DNA of 64,000 nt from Microbacterium commune (GCF_014836945.1 NZ_JACSPX010000001.1:388942-452941); one strand, 5' to 3'; positions 35,644 to 44,646 are shown, counted from the first letter of the stretch. Notes: generated by a model from the letters alone, not told the origin. Translations and numbers: made by a program.

Positions 35644-37527
35644 TCAGTCCGTCGGGCTGGCGTCCATGCGGGCCGAGGCCATCTGCTGGGCCGCCAGGGT
35701 CGAGTAGAGCCCTCCCCTGCTGAGCAGCTGCGTGTGGGTGCCCGACTCGACGATGCGGCCGGCCTCGACGACGTGGATGGCGTCGGCGTCGATCACGGTC
35801 GACAGGCGGTGCGCGATCGACAGCGTCGTGCGGCCCCGGGCCGCGGCATCCAGCGCTTCCTGCACGACGCGCTCCGAGACGGTGTCGAGAGCCGAGGTGG
35901 CCTCGTCGAGCAGCAGCACGGGCGGATCCTTCAGCAGCACGCGGGCGATGGCGATGCGCTGCTTCTCCCCTCCCGACAGCCGGTAGCCCCGCTCGCCGAC
36001 CACGGTGTCGTATCCCTGGTCGAACGACATGATCACGTGATGGATGTTCGCCGCGCGGCACGCGCGCTCGAGCTGCTCGTCTGTGGCATCCGGCTTCGCG
36101 TAGCGCAGGTTCTCGCGGATCGTCGCGTGGAACAGGTAGGTCTCCTGCGAGACGATGCCGATCTGATCGATGATCGACTCCTGCGTGAGCGACGTCACGT
36201 CAGCGCCCGAGAACTCGACGGTGCCGCCGGAGGCCTCGTACAGGCGCGGCGCGAGGTAGAGGATCGTGGTCTTGCCGGCTCCGGACGGCCCGACGAATGC
36301 GACGTGCGTGCCGGGCTCGGCGACGAACGAGACGCCGTCCAGAGTGGGGCGCGCGTCGGGCGTGGCATCCGGGTAGCGGAACACGACATCCTTGAACTCG
36401 ATGCGGCCGCGCGGTCCGGGTGCGTCGGCGACGTCGATCGCGTCGGGTGCGTCCTGGATCTGCGGCACCATGTCGAGGTACTCGAAGATGCGCGCGAACA
36501 GCGCCGCAGAGGTCTGCAGATCGAGGGCCACGCGCATCAGGCCCATCAGCGGCATGAGCAGCCTGGCCTGCACGGTGGTGAACGCGACGATCGCCCCGGC
36601 GGTGATCTCGGGTGCGCCGCCGGTGAGGAAGAAGCCGGCCACCAGGTAGACGATCGCCGGCACGCTGGCCATGATCACCTGCACGACCGCGAAGAACCCC
36701 TGACCGCTCATCGCCCGTCGCACCTGCAGTCGGACCTGGTTGCGGTTCTCCGCCTGGTAGCGCACCGACTCGGTGCGCTGGCGGTTGAACGACTTCGACA
36801 GCAGGATGCCCGACACGCTCAGCGTCTCCTGCGTGATGCTGCTGAGCTCTGACAGCGACTCCTGGGTCTCTCCGGCGATGCGTGCGCGCACCTGCCCCAC
36901 CCGTCGCTGCACGAGCACCAGGATCGGCATGAGGATCACCGCGATGAGCGTCAGACGCCAGTCGATCAGCAGCATCGCGACGAGTGACGCGATCACCGTC
37001 ACGGTGTTGCCCAGCACGCTGGTGACGGTGTTGGTGAGCACGCCGGACACACCGCCGACGTCGTTCTGCAGCCGCGACTGGATCACTCCGGTCTTCGTGC
37101 GGGTGAAGAAGCCCAGCTCCATCGCCTGCAGATGTTCGAACAGCCGCACCCGCAGGTCGCCGGTCACCTCGTTGCCCACGGTGGAGGTGAGCCAGGTCTG
37201 CGTCACGCCCAGCACGGCCGACAGCAGGAACAGCCCGATCGTGATGCTCACCAGCATCGTGAGCAGCGGGATGCGCGGGCCGCCGCCGTCGAGGGGGAAG
37301 AGCGCGTCGTCGAAGATGCGCTGCACCAGCAGCGGCGGTATGACGGCGATGCCGGCCCCGACGACGACCAGCATCGCGGTCAGGGCGAGGCGACCCCGGT
37401 AGGGGGTGAACAGCGCGGCGACGCGTCGACCGAGACCCGGCACTTTGGGGGCGGCGGCGTTCATGCGTCGTTGCGCGGCCTCGTCGACGCCGCGGAAGAC
37501 GGCGCCGCGTCCTCCTCCACCACCCAT
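35644..37527 (-). CDS. ABC exporter (fused membrane and ATPase domains)
   Basis: The ATG at 37527 has GAAGGG 6 nt upstream and gives 627 residues; an ATG two codons earlier abuts that site. Six membrane helices (about residues 40-330) precede an ATPase domain with Walker A GPSGAGKTT, signature LSGGEKQR and Walker B LLLDEATSALD. The family includes MsbA- and BmrA-type lipid or drug exporters that act as dimers. The substrate is unknown. It is monocistronic. Confidence 0.92.
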   Translation of the reverse strand: MGGGGGRGAVFRGVDEAAQRRMNAAAPKVPGLGRRVAALFTPYRGRLALTAMLVVVGAGIAVIPPLLVQRIFDDALFPLDGGGPRIPLLTMLVSITIGLFLLSAVLGVTQTWLTSTVGNEVTGDLRVRLFEHLQAMELGFFTRTKTGVIQSRLQNDVGGVSGVLTNTVTSVLGNTVTVIASLVAMLLIDWRLTLIAVILMPILVLVQRRVGQVRARIAGETQESLSELSSITQETLSVSGILLSKSFNRQRTESVRYQAENRNQVRLQVRRAMSGQGFFAVVQVIMASVPAIVYLVAGFFLTGGAPEITAGAIVAFTTVQARLLMPLMGLMRVALDLQTSAALFARIFEYLDMVPQIQDAPDAIDVADAPGPRGRIEFKDVVFRYPDATPDARPTLDGVSFVAEPGTHVAFVGPSGAGKTTILYLAPRLYEASGGTVEFSGADVTSLTQESIIDQIGIVSQETYLFHATIRENLRYAKPDATDEQLERACRAANIHHVIMSFDQGYDTVVGERGYRLSGGEKQRIAIARVLLKDPPVLLLDEATSALDTVSERVVQEALDAAARGRTTLSIAHRLSTVIDADAIHVVEAGRIVESGTHTQLLSRGGLYSTLAAQQMASARMDASPTD

Positions 37528-37680
37528 GCTCATCCCTTCAGGCTAGTCCGCAGCAGACGAGGGAATACCGCAGCGGAGGCGCGGGTTAGGATGGACGGCT
37601 GCGTCCGCTCACACTCGCCGCTCGGCCGCTGCCCGCTCCGTCGGGTGCCTTCTGACTCACCACCACCTTCGAGGAGACCC

Positions 37681-39156
37681 ATGTCTGCCGTTCGCACCGG
37701 GTCGACTCCCGTCGCTCGTCCTTCCGCGGGCCTCATCCCCGCCAGGGACATGGCCGTGATCTGGGTGCTGCTCGCGGCCGCCTTCGTCGCCATCCTCAAC
37801 GAGACGACCATGGGCATCGCGATCCCCCATCTGATCACCGATCTCGGGATCACTCCCCTGGCTGCGCAGTGGGTCACGAGCGCATTCATGCTGACCATGG
37901 CGGTCGTCATCCCGATCACCGGATTCCTGCTGCGTCGCTTCACGACGAGGCAGATGTTCCTCGGTGCCATCACGCTGTTCTCCGTGGGAACCCTCGTCGC
38001 CGCCCTCGCGCCGGGTTTCCTCGTGCTGCTGGTCGGCCGCGTCGTGCAGGCGTCCGGAACGGCCGTCATGATGCCGCTGCTGATGACGACCATCATGAAC
38101 CTCGTGCCCGCGTCGTCGCGTGGCCGGATGATGGGCCGGGTGAGCATCGTGATGTCGCTCGCGCCGGCGATCGGGCCGACCATGTCGGGGTTCCTGCTCG
38201 ATCACTTCGGGTGGCGGGCCATCTTCGTCGTCGTGCTGCCCATCGCCCTGATCGCGATGTTCATCGGGTGGCGCTGGCTGACGAACGTCGGCGAGACCAT
38301 GCGCGCCCCGATCGACGTGCTCTCGGTCGTGCTGTCGGCCTTCGGCTTCGGCGGGCTCGTGTTCGGCCTGAGCCAGATCGGCAGCCTGGGCACCGGCGCC
38401 GGTTGGGCGCCGATGATGGTGGCGCTCGCCGTCGGCGTGGTCGGGCTCGTTCTCTTCCTCTGGCGTCAGGTGCTGCTGCAGCGGCGCGACGCCGCGCTGC
38501 TCGACCTGCGGGTGTTCGGCTCGAAGGATTTCTCGCTGTCGATGATCCAGATGTTCCTGCTGTCGCTGGCGTTCTTCGGCAGCATCACGGTGATCCCGCT
38601 CTTCCTGCAGGATGCCCTTGAGCTGAAGGCGCTGGAGGCGGGCCTGATCGTGCTCCCCGGTGCGCTCGCGATGGGGCTGCTCGGACCGGTGATCGGTCGC
38701 ATCTACGACAGCCACGGCACCCGCATCCTGCTCATCCCCGGGTCGATCCTCGCCGCATCGATGCTGTGGCTGTTCACGACCGTGACGGTCGACAGCTCGA
38801 TCTGGCTGGTGCTCGCAGCGCAGACGCTGCTCTCGGTGGGTCTCGCCCTGTCGTTCACCCCGCTGTTCACCGCGTCGCTCGCGTCTCTGAAGCCGAAGTT
38901 CTACTCGTACGGCAGCGCGGTGATCGGCACAGTCCAGCAGGTCGCCGGCGCCGCGGGCATCGCCGTGATGGTGGCCGTCTTCACGGGGATCGTGAACGCC
39001 GGGGGCGGCACCGAGGTGCCCGAGGCCGTGGCCGCGGGTACGCGCACGTCGGTCACGATCGGCGCGGTCATCGCGACGGTGACGATCATCGGCGCGTTCC
39101 TCATCCGCAAGCCTGAGGACGACGACGAGGGCGCACCCCCGCACGCCGCGCACTGA
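37681..39156 (+). CDS. MFS exporter, DHA2 (14-helix) drug-resistance type
   Basis: The ATG at 37681 follows GAGGAG and gives 491 residues; the same frame extends far upstream only as antisense to the ABC exporter. About 14 hydrophobic helices are present, with the DHA2 motif LNETTMGIAIPHL in helix 1, motif-A-like FLLRRFTTRQMF, and motif-C-like SLAPAIGPTMSGFLLD. It likely exports small hydrophobic compounds by proton antiport. It is divergent from the ABC exporter, and a shared induction signal is possible but not shown. Confidence 0.9.
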   Translation: MSAVRTGSTPVARPSAGLIPARDMAVIWVLLAAAFVAILNETTMGIAIPHLITDLGITPLAAQWVTSAFMLTMAVVIPITGFLLRRFTTRQMFLGAITLFSVGTLVAALAPGFLVLLVGRVVQASGTAVMMPLLMTTIMNLVPASSRGRMMGRVSIVMSLAPAIGPTMSGFLLDHFGWRAIFVVVLPIALIAMFIGWRWLTNVGETMRAPIDVLSVVLSAFGFGGLVFGLSQIGSLGTGAGWAPMMVALAVGVVGLVLFLWRQVLLQRRDAALLDLRVFGSKDFSLSMIQMFLLSLAFFGSITVIPLFLQDALELKALEAGLIVLPGALAMGLLGPVIGRIYDSHGTRILLIPGSILAASMLWLFTTVTVDSSIWLVLAAQTLLSVGLALSFTPLFTASLASLKPKFYSYGSAVIGTVQQVAGAAGIAVMVAVFTGIVNAGGGTEVPEAVAAGTRTSVTIGAVIATVTIIGAFLIRKPEDDDEGAPPHAAH

Positions 39157-39198
39157 CACCCCTACCGCCGGTGCGGGCTGCGGAGTACCGTCCGCTTC

Positions 39199-39783
39199 AT
39201 GATCATCACCACCCCGGCACCCGAGAGCGCCAGCGACGCCGTCGCGCAGATGTACGAGGAAGACATCGCCGCCGACGGCTTCGTGCATGCCTACACCGCC
39301 GCGATGGCGGTGAATCCCGAGGCGCACGATGCGTTCGTCGCGCTGGTCAGAGCCGTGGTGCCCTCGATCGGCGTTCGCATCTACGAGGCTGCCACCCTCG
39401 GCGCCGCACGAGCCATCGGCTCAGCGCACTGCCTGATCGCGCACGGACGCAAGAGCATGACGGCCGGCGTCGTCGACGAGGCGGGCCTGCGCGCCTTCGC
39501 CGCCGACGACGACTCGGCGTTCACCGATGCCGAGCGGGCGGTGATCCGCTACGCGGAGCGGCTCTCGTCGTCGCCGCAGGACATGACGGATGCCGATGCC
39601 GCGGCGCTGCGCGAACACGGCCTCACCGACCGGCAGATCGTCGACATCACGCTCGCCGCCGGACTGCGCAACCACTTCAGCCGCTCGCTGATGGCGCTCA
39701 CGGTGCCGCTGGATGACGATCCCCTGATCGCACCGGAGCTCGCCGCTGCACTCCGCCGTCGAGCAGAACGCCGGGCGCAGTAG
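39199..39783 (+). CDS. AhpD/carboxymuconolactone decarboxylase-like protein with altered redox motif
   Basis: This 194-residue helical protein has a CMD/AhpD core around residues 60-100. Where AhpD has CxxCxxxH, this protein reads S75-A-H-C78-L-I-A-H82, so the first cysteine is serine and a disulfide relay is unlikely. Glu63 of the usual proton relay is retained. It may be a peroxidase-related or non-redox member. An asymmetric pair with nearby genes is not evident; the next gene is convergent. Confidence 0.7.
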   Translation: MIITTPAPESASDAVAQMYEEDIAADGFVHAYTAAMAVNPEAHDAFVALVRAVVPSIGVRIYEAATLGAARAIGSAHCLIAHGRKSMTAGVVDEAGLRAFAADDDSAFTDAERAVIRYAERLSSSPQDMTDADAAALREHGLTDRQIVDITLAAGLRNHFSRSLMALTVPLDDDPLIAPELAAALRRRAERRAQ

Positions 39784-39789
39784 ACGGGA

Positions 39790-39996
39790 TCAATCCGAGT
39801 CAGAACCGGATGCCTCGGCGTCGACGGCGTCGACGGTGTCCTGAGCGCCGGCCGCTTCGTCGGTGCTCGTCGATGCGGTCGGCAGCGTGCAGTGCCCGTC
39901 GGCGCACACGCCGACAGCATCCGTGCCGACCATTCGCAGTCCCGGCGGCGCGGCGAGCGGTCGCGACGGGATCTCGGGTGCCTGGTTCTCTGGCAT
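39790..39996 (-). CDS. small hypothetical protein
   Basis: The ATG at 39996 gives 68 residues: a proline-rich N-terminal segment (MPENQAPEIPSRPLAAPPGL), a central motif VGVCADGHCTLPT with two cysteines, and an acidic Ser/Thr/Asp tail. A TACCAT -10-like box lies just upstream, so the mRNA may be leaderless. The frame extends 25 codons further upstream without coding character. No known family was recognised. Confidence 0.55.
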   Translation of the reverse strand: MPENQAPEIPSRPLAAPPGLRMVGTDAVGVCADGHCTLPTASTSTDEAAGAQDTVDAVDAEASGSDSD

Positions 39997-40100
39997 CCCT
40001 CGATGGTACGCCTCTGCCGAACCGCGGGGTCGAAACGACCGGATCGCGCCCGCGCAAGCCTCTCGTCCCACACGCGAGCGGGCGTGTAGCGTCCGATGTC

Positions 40101-40586
40101 ATGAACGACCCGCACGCCGATGCCCAGACCGACGGCCGCGACGAGACCGCCGCTGAGCGCGCCGACCGCAACTGGGAGGAGCTCATGCAAGAGCTCCGCG
40201 TCATGCAGACAGGCACGCAGATCCTCACCGGCTTCCTTCTCGCCGTCGCATTCCAGCCGCTGTTCCGAGAGCTCACCGACCAGCAGCGCATCCTCTACAT
40301 CGTGCTCGTGCTACTGGCGGCGACCGCGAGCATTCTCTCGCTCGCGCCCGTCGGGATGCACCGGGTGCTGTTCGCCAAGGGCCGCAAGCCCGAGCTCGTG
40401 CGCATGGCGCATCGGCTGGTCAAGGCGAACATCTTCGTCGGCGGCGTGCTGACGGTCGGTGTGACCGTGCTGATCATCGACTTCACCTTCGACCACGTGC
40501 TGGCGCTGATCGCCGGCGGAATCGGACTGCTCGCGATCCTGCTGCTGTGGATCGGGCTGCCCCTGGTGCTGCATCGCCGACGGTGA
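40101..40586 (+). CDS. DUF6328 family membrane protein
   Basis: This 161-residue protein has a charged N-terminal 30 residues, the segment WEELMQELRVMQTGTQILTG, and four membrane helices (about 42-58, 65-82, 110-128 and 132-152). This pattern fits actinobacterial DUF6328 proteins of unknown function. The ATG at 40101 lies 8 nt after TAGCGT, indicating a leaderless transcript. Confidence 0.78.
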   Translation: MNDPHADAQTDGRDETAAERADRNWEELMQELRVMQTGTQILTGFLLAVAFQPLFRELTDQQRILYIVLVLLAATASILSLAPVGMHRVLFAKGRKPELVRMAHRLVKANIFVGGVLTVGVTVLIIDFTFDHVLALIAGGIGLLAILLLWIGLPLVLHRRR

Positions 40587-40729
40587 CAGCGCGTGGGCTG
40601 AGCGCGCACAGGCGTCAGGTGTGAAACCCCTCAGAGTCGGGCGCTGAGCTTGAACCGGGTGCGCAGGTGCGGAATCGTGGCACGCACATCGCGCCGTACG
40701 GTGTGGTGTCCGCAACCGGAAGGAGAGCC

Positions 40730-41020
40730 ATGCTCACCCTGACCGAGAACGCAAACACGATCGCGGCGACCATCGTCGCCCAGCAGAGCACGACGTCGGA
40801 TGCCGGACTCCGCATCCACTCGTCGGGCACCGAGACCGAGCCCCGCTTCGCGGTGACGGTCGCCTCCACGCCCGAACCGGGCGACTCGATCATCGGCGAC
40901 GAGGACATCCGCGTGTTCCTCGAGAAGGCCGCCGCAGAGGCCCTCGACGACAAGGTGCTCGACGCCTCGGTCGACGAGCAGGGCGCGGTGTCCTTCAGCC
41001 TCATGCCGCAACCGGCCTGA
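40730..41020 (+). CDS. HesB-like protein lacking cysteines
   Basis: This 96-residue protein has the HesB/IscA-like start MLTLTENANTIAATIV and the fold pattern GLRIHSS...FAVTVASTP...DEDIRVFLEKAAAEALDDKVLD. It contains no cysteine at all, whereas IscA-type carriers need three, so iron-sulfur scaffolding is not supported; similar cysteine-less paralogues are annotated HesB in related bacteria. The ATG follows AAGGAGAG. A perfect terminator palindrome follows the stop. Confidence 0.75.
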   Translation: MLTLTENANTIAATIVAQQSTTSDAGLRIHSSGTETEPRFAVTVASTPEPGDSIIGDEDIRVFLEKAAAEALDDKVLDASVDEQGAVSFSLMPQPA

Positions 41021-41027
41021 GTGCCGC

Positions 41028-41073
41028 ACAGAGTGAGGACCGTCACCCGATCGGGTGACGGTCCTCACTCTGT
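41028..41073. terminator. bidirectional terminator, perfect 46-bp palindrome
   Basis: Positions 41028-41050 and 41051-41073 are exact reverse complements (23-bp arms, CGATCG centre). The hairpin lies between the convergent HesB-like and dps genes and ends in CTCTGT. It should terminate both transcripts. Confidence 0.88.
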
Positions 41074-41119
41074 CTCAGGGTCACGACGTCTCAGGCTCAC
41101 GACGTCTCAGGGTCACGAC
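41072..41119. repeat. three tandem 16-bp repeats at the dps 3' end
   Basis: The unit GTCTCAGGGTCACGAC occurs at 41072-41087, 41088-41103 (one G-to-C change) and 41104-41119. The dps stop codon lies inside the third copy. Each copy offers a further TCA (stop on the minus strand). The array abuts the terminator palindrome. Confidence 0.9.
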
Positions 41120-41685
41120 GCGGGCGTGCGGTTCTCCGCGCTGACCATCCAGGCGTACTGCTCGAGCTTCTCGATGATCGCGTGCAGCACGTCCGCCGAG
41201 GTGGGGTCCTCGTCGTCGACCTGGTCGTGCACGCGGCGGATGGTCGCCACGGTCGCCTCCAGCCGCACCGTGATCAGGTCGATCGTGTCGGTCGTGGAGA
41301 CCTCGCCCGTCGGGAACTCCGGCAGCGTGGTCGCTTTGGCGACGGTCGCACTGCGCCCGTCCGGGGCTGCGTGCAGCGCGCGCATGCGCTCGGCCACGGT
41401 GTCGCCGAAGCCGCGCGCCGCGTCGATGATCTCGTCGAGCTGCAGATGCGTGTCGCGGAAGTTGCGCCCGACCACGTTCCAGTGCGCCTGCTTGCCCTGC
41501 ACGGACAGCTCGATGAGGTCGACCAGCACGGCCTGCAGGTCGCGGATCAGCTCGGGTGAGGCCTGGAACCCCTTCTCGGCGTTCTCCAGCGGCGTGGTCT
41601 CGGCGGCATCCTTCGCCTTCGCCGAGTCCTTCGTCTTGGTGCCGGAGTTCTTCGACTTCTGGGTCGCGGTGCTCTTGGCTGCCAT
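41113..41685 (-). CDS. dps: Dps-family DNA-protection/ferritin-like protein
   Basis: The ATG at 41685 follows AGGTGG and gives 190 residues. A Lys/Ser/Ala-rich N-terminal tail of about 35 residues (likely DNA contact) precedes the four-helix Dps domain with the ferroxidase motif HWNVVGRNFRDTHLQLDEII. Dps forms dodecamers that oxidise iron with hydrogen peroxide and compact DNA. It is monocistronic; its 3' end carries the tandem repeats noted separately. Confidence 0.93.
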   Translation of the reverse strand: MAAKSTATQKSKNSGTKTKDSAKAKDAAETTPLENAEKGFQASPELIRDLQAVLVDLIELSVQGKQAHWNVVGRNFRDTHLQLDEIIDAARGFGDTVAERMRALHAAPDGRSATVAKATTLPEFPTGEVSTTDTIDLITVRLEATVATIRRVHDQVDDEDPTSADVLHAIIEKLEQYAWMVSAENRTPAS

Positions 41686-41860
41686 GAAAACCACCTCTGT
41701 CTTCTGCGCGGCGCTGGGCGTCGCACGGTCGGTTGTGTGTTCCGCCCGAAGCTAACATCGGCCGCCTGGCCCGCTGAGGGGGTTGATTTCCCCGCGCCGA
41801 CACGCCACGGTCTCACGCGCCATACCGCTGTCCGCATGGCGGCTGTCGTAGCGTGGACGG

Positions 41861-42427
41861 ATGCTTCGACGTCTGACCGCACGGATCTTCTGGCTGTGCA
41901 GCCGCTGGACTCTGCGCTCCGAGCCCGCACCGCAGCGACCGAGCATCCTCATCGGCGCTCCGCACACGTCGAACTGGGATTTCGTGCTGATGCTCGCGAT
42001 CTCCTGGCGTCTGGGGATCGACGTGCGGTGGCTGGGCAAGAAGAGCCTGTTCCGCGGCTGGCGCGGTCCGCTGATGCGCGCGCTGGGTGGCATCCCCGTC
42101 GATCGCGACGATCCCGGCCGCGTCGTCGCCGACGTGGTCGCGATGGCGCGACGCGGCGAGGTGTTCGGTCTCGTGGTCACCCCTGACGGCACTCGCCGGG
42201 GCCACACGCACTGGAAGTCGGGCTTCTACCGGATCGCACGTGAGACCGGGATGCCGGTGACCCTCGGCTATGTCGACCGCACGACCATGACATCCGGCCT
42301 CGGCCCGACCATCGAGCTCACCGGCGACACCCGGGCGGACATGGATCGCATCCGGGCGTTCTACGCCGACAAGGCGGGTCTGCGCCCGGAGCACCGCGTC
42401 GAGCCGCGCCTGCGCGAAGAGGGATGA
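41861..42427 (+). CDS. PlsC-type acyltransferase family protein
   Basis: This 188-residue protein has HTSNWD at residues 35-40 (the HX4D catalytic motif), GKKSLFRGW, GGIPVDRD, and PDGTR at 108-112 in the place of PEGTR. These are motifs of lysophosphatidate-acyltransferase-like enzymes. It is short and lacks the long N-terminal membrane segment of PlsC, so the acceptor is uncertain. The ATG at 41861 lies 6 nt after TAGCGT (leaderless). A GNAT gene follows after 7 nt. Confidence 0.83.
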   Translation: MLRRLTARIFWLCSRWTLRSEPAPQRPSILIGAPHTSNWDFVLMLAISWRLGIDVRWLGKKSLFRGWRGPLMRALGGIPVDRDDPGRVVADVVAMARRGEVFGLVVTPDGTRRGHTHWKSGFYRIARETGMPVTLGYVDRTTMTSGLGPTIELTGDTRADMDRIRAFYADKAGLRPEHRVEPRLREEG

Positions 42428-42434
42428 TGGAGGC

Positions 42435-42905
42435 ATGGCCGCTCTCGACGTGACGTACGCCCCCATCTCGACCGACGACGCCGGAGAGGTGCTGACCCTG
42501 CAGCGGGCGGCCTTCGTGTCGGAGGCCCAGATCTACGGCAGCGTCGACATGCCCCCGCTCACGCAGACCCTCGAGGCGGTTCAGGCCGAGCTCGCCGACT
42601 GCTACGGCTGGACGGCGCGCGTCGGCGCCAGAATCGTCGGCGCGCTGCGCGGACGCATCGACGGCGACCTGCTGCTGGTCGGCAGGATCGCGATCGCTCC
42701 CGACATGCAGGGTGAGGGCATCGGCCGCGGACTGCTGGATGTGGCCGAGCGCGAGAGCGGCGCCGCACAGGCGGAGCTGTTCACCGGCAGCCTGAGCGAA
42801 GCGAACATCCGCCTGTACGAGACGTGCGGCTACCGCGTCAGCGAACGCGTGCCGCAGGGCGACGGCACCGAGCAGATCTTCATGCGGAAGGATCTGCGCG
42901 GCTGA
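42435..42905 (+). CDS. GNAT-family N-acetyltransferase
   Basis: This 156-residue protein has the acetyl-CoA pyrophosphate-binding motif (VGRIAIAPDMQGEGIGRGLL, about residues 76-95) and the C-terminal NIRLYETCGYRVSE segment. The substrate is unknown. It lies 7 nt after the acyltransferase and likely shares its transcript. Its last 26 nt overlap the end of the convergent TDT transporter gene, so no terminator separates them. Confidence 0.87.
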   Translation: MAALDVTYAPISTDDAGEVLTLQRAAFVSEAQIYGSVDMPPLTQTLEAVQAELADCYGWTARVGARIVGALRGRIDGDLLLVGRIAIAPDMQGEGIGRGLLDVAERESGAAQAELFTGSLSEANIRLYETCGYRVSERVPQGDGTEQIFMRKDLRG

Positions 42906-43947
42906 GGGAGGGTGCTCGCCGCGACGGCCAGACCGTCCGGCCGGCGTGGTGCAGCATCGCGACGAAGACGACCGCCCACACGATCACGGCGATCACCAGC
43001 CCCACACGGCCGACCGCGCCCGCGGCAGGCAACCGGTCGGCCCGCGCGAGCGATTCGGATGCGACGGCGAACATCCCGATGGGGAACACCATTGACCACA
43101 GCGTCGGCACGTAGCGCAGCGGCACGCGGTGCACACCGTGACGCCACACCCCCGCCCCCACGAGCAGGGGGATCAGCCAGAGGCAGAAGACCCAGAAGAT
43201 CACGACCGTCGCGGCGATCAGCGGGCGCACCGCGTCGACGATCGGCGTCTGCGGCATCCCGACGATGCTCGCCCCGGCGACCACGGCGATCGCGAGTGCT
43301 CCCATCGCCACCCAGTAGGCGGGATCGAACTGCTGCGGCGTGACGCCGTAGTGCACCACCCGCAGCAGCACGAGCATCGCGATCGCGGCGTACAGCACCA
43401 CGCCCACCGACCACGCGAGAACGGCGAGCACGCCGATCCAGATCGCCATCTCACTGCCGGCCGGCGGGTGCAGCTGGGTCATGCTGATCGCGAGCGACTG
43501 GCTGGCGACGGCCCAGATGAACCAGGTGCCGTTGGCGCGTGCCAGGATCGGCCTGCCGTCGCGTGTCATCAGCACCTGCCACGGAAGGAGGTACCCGAAC
43601 ACGACCCAGATGACGCCGGCGAGCAGGAACAGCGGGACGGCGAGCGCCATGAGCTCTTCCCGGGCGAAGCGCACGCCGAGCACACCGGAGGCCGCGACCA
43701 CGGTGAAGAAGGCGAAGGCCTTCTCGGGGTCGCGCAGGTCTGCCACGACGTTCTGCCCGAATGCGATCGCCCGCCAGAGGTACAGGGCCCAGAGCACGAC
43801 GTACAGCGCGCCGGCGAGCCACATCAGAACGACCGAGAAGGAGTGGATGCCGAGGTCGTGCAGTCCGATCGAGACGATCCCGGTGCCCATCACGGCGGCG
43901 AAGTACCCGGGCGCCAGGTCGGCGATCGCTTCGCGCACCCTGTTCAT
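42880..43947 (-). CDS. TDT (tellurite-resistance/dicarboxylate) family transporter
   Basis: This 355-residue protein has about ten membrane helices and the N-terminal motif PGYFAAVMGTGIVSIGLHDLG characteristic of TehA/Mae1/SLAC1-like channels of the voltage-dependent anion-channel fold. Bacterial members export C4-dicarboxylates, sulfite or tellurite-related anions; which one applies here is unknown. The conserved pore phenylalanine region cannot be fixed by eye. An alpha/beta hydrolase-fold gene starts 22 nt beyond its start on the same strand and may be co-transcribed. Confidence 0.85.
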   Translation of the reverse strand: MNRVREAIADLAPGYFAAVMGTGIVSIGLHDLGIHSFSVVLMWLAGALYVVLWALYLWRAIAFGQNVVADLRDPEKAFAFFTVVAASGVLGVRFAREELMALAVPLFLLAGVIWVVFGYLLPWQVLMTRDGRPILARANGTWFIWAVASQSLAISMTQLHPPAGSEMAIWIGVLAVLAWSVGVVLYAAIAMLVLLRVVHYGVTPQQFDPAYWVAMGALAIAVVAGASIVGMPQTPIVDAVRPLIAATVVIFWVFCLWLIPLLVGAGVWRHGVHRVPLRYVPTLWSMVFPIGMFAVASESLARADRLPAAGAVGRVGLVIAVIVWAVVFVAMLHHAGRTVWPSRRAPSLSRADPSA

Positions 43948-43969
43948 CGTCGGCTCTTCAGCGGGAGGG

Positions 43970-44539
43970 TCAGTCCCAGTCGAGGTACTCCTCGATCACG
44001 ACGGCGGTCTCGATCGGGTGCGTCGCGACGAAGTAGTGGTCGGCCTCGGGGATGCGGGTGATGGTTGCCCGCTCGGGAGCCGTGGCCTGCAGCGCCTCGG
44101 CGTTCGCGGCGGGCGTGACGTCATCGTTCTCCGCCTGGATGATGAGCACCGGGATGCCGGGGGCGAGGGGGATCTGCTCGTCTTCGACGCCCAGCATGAG
44201 CAGTCCGTTGACGCGCTCGGGGTGGTCGATCGCGAAGGTGCGGGCGATGGTGCTGCCGTGACCGTGGCCGCCGATCCAGGTGTCGTCGATGCCGAGACCC
44301 TCGATCACGGCCGCAGCGTCGGCCGCGCGGTCTGCGATGGTGATGCCCTCGACGTCCGCCCGGGATCCGATGCGCACGACGCGGAATCCGGCCTCTTCGG
44401 CGAGGTAGTGCGAGATGACGCCGAGTCCGTCGGCCTCGAGGCTGCGGTTGGTGACCAGCACGAGCGTGACGGGACCTTCACCCTCATCGAGGAAGGGGAC
44501 GGCGCGGCCTTCGGGCTCGAAGATGAGGGGCTGGGTCAC
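43970..44539 (-). CDS. alpha/beta-hydrolase-fold protein with degenerate nucleophile motif
   Basis: This 189-residue protein has the cap-less hydrolase pattern: GIDDTWIGGHGHGSTIAR at the nucleophile elbow, IPVLIIQAENDDVTP with the acid, and PEADHYF with the histidine. The GxSxG motif reads G91-H-G-H-G95, so the nucleophilic serine is missing. Either it is non-hydrolytic or it uses another residue. The GTG start at 44539 has only a weak upstream Shine-Dalgarno. It lies upstream of the TDT gene on the same strand. Confidence 0.75.
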   Translation of the reverse strand: MTQPLIFEPEGRAVPFLDEGEGPVTLVLVTNRSLEADGLGVISHYLAEEAGFRVVRIGSRADVEGITIADRAADAAAVIEGLGIDDTWIGGHGHGSTIARTFAIDHPERVNGLLMLGVEDEQIPLAPGIPVLIIQAENDDVTPAANAEALQATAPERATITRIPEADHYFVATHPIETAVVIEEYLDWD

Positions 44540-44646
44540 GATGTGTGCTCGCTTCCGGTCGGTCGGTGGCGCGTCGATGGCCTCTCCCAGCGTACCGGGA
44601 GGCGGTCATGGTCACCGAGTTGACGCGGATCGGGCACCATGGGTGC

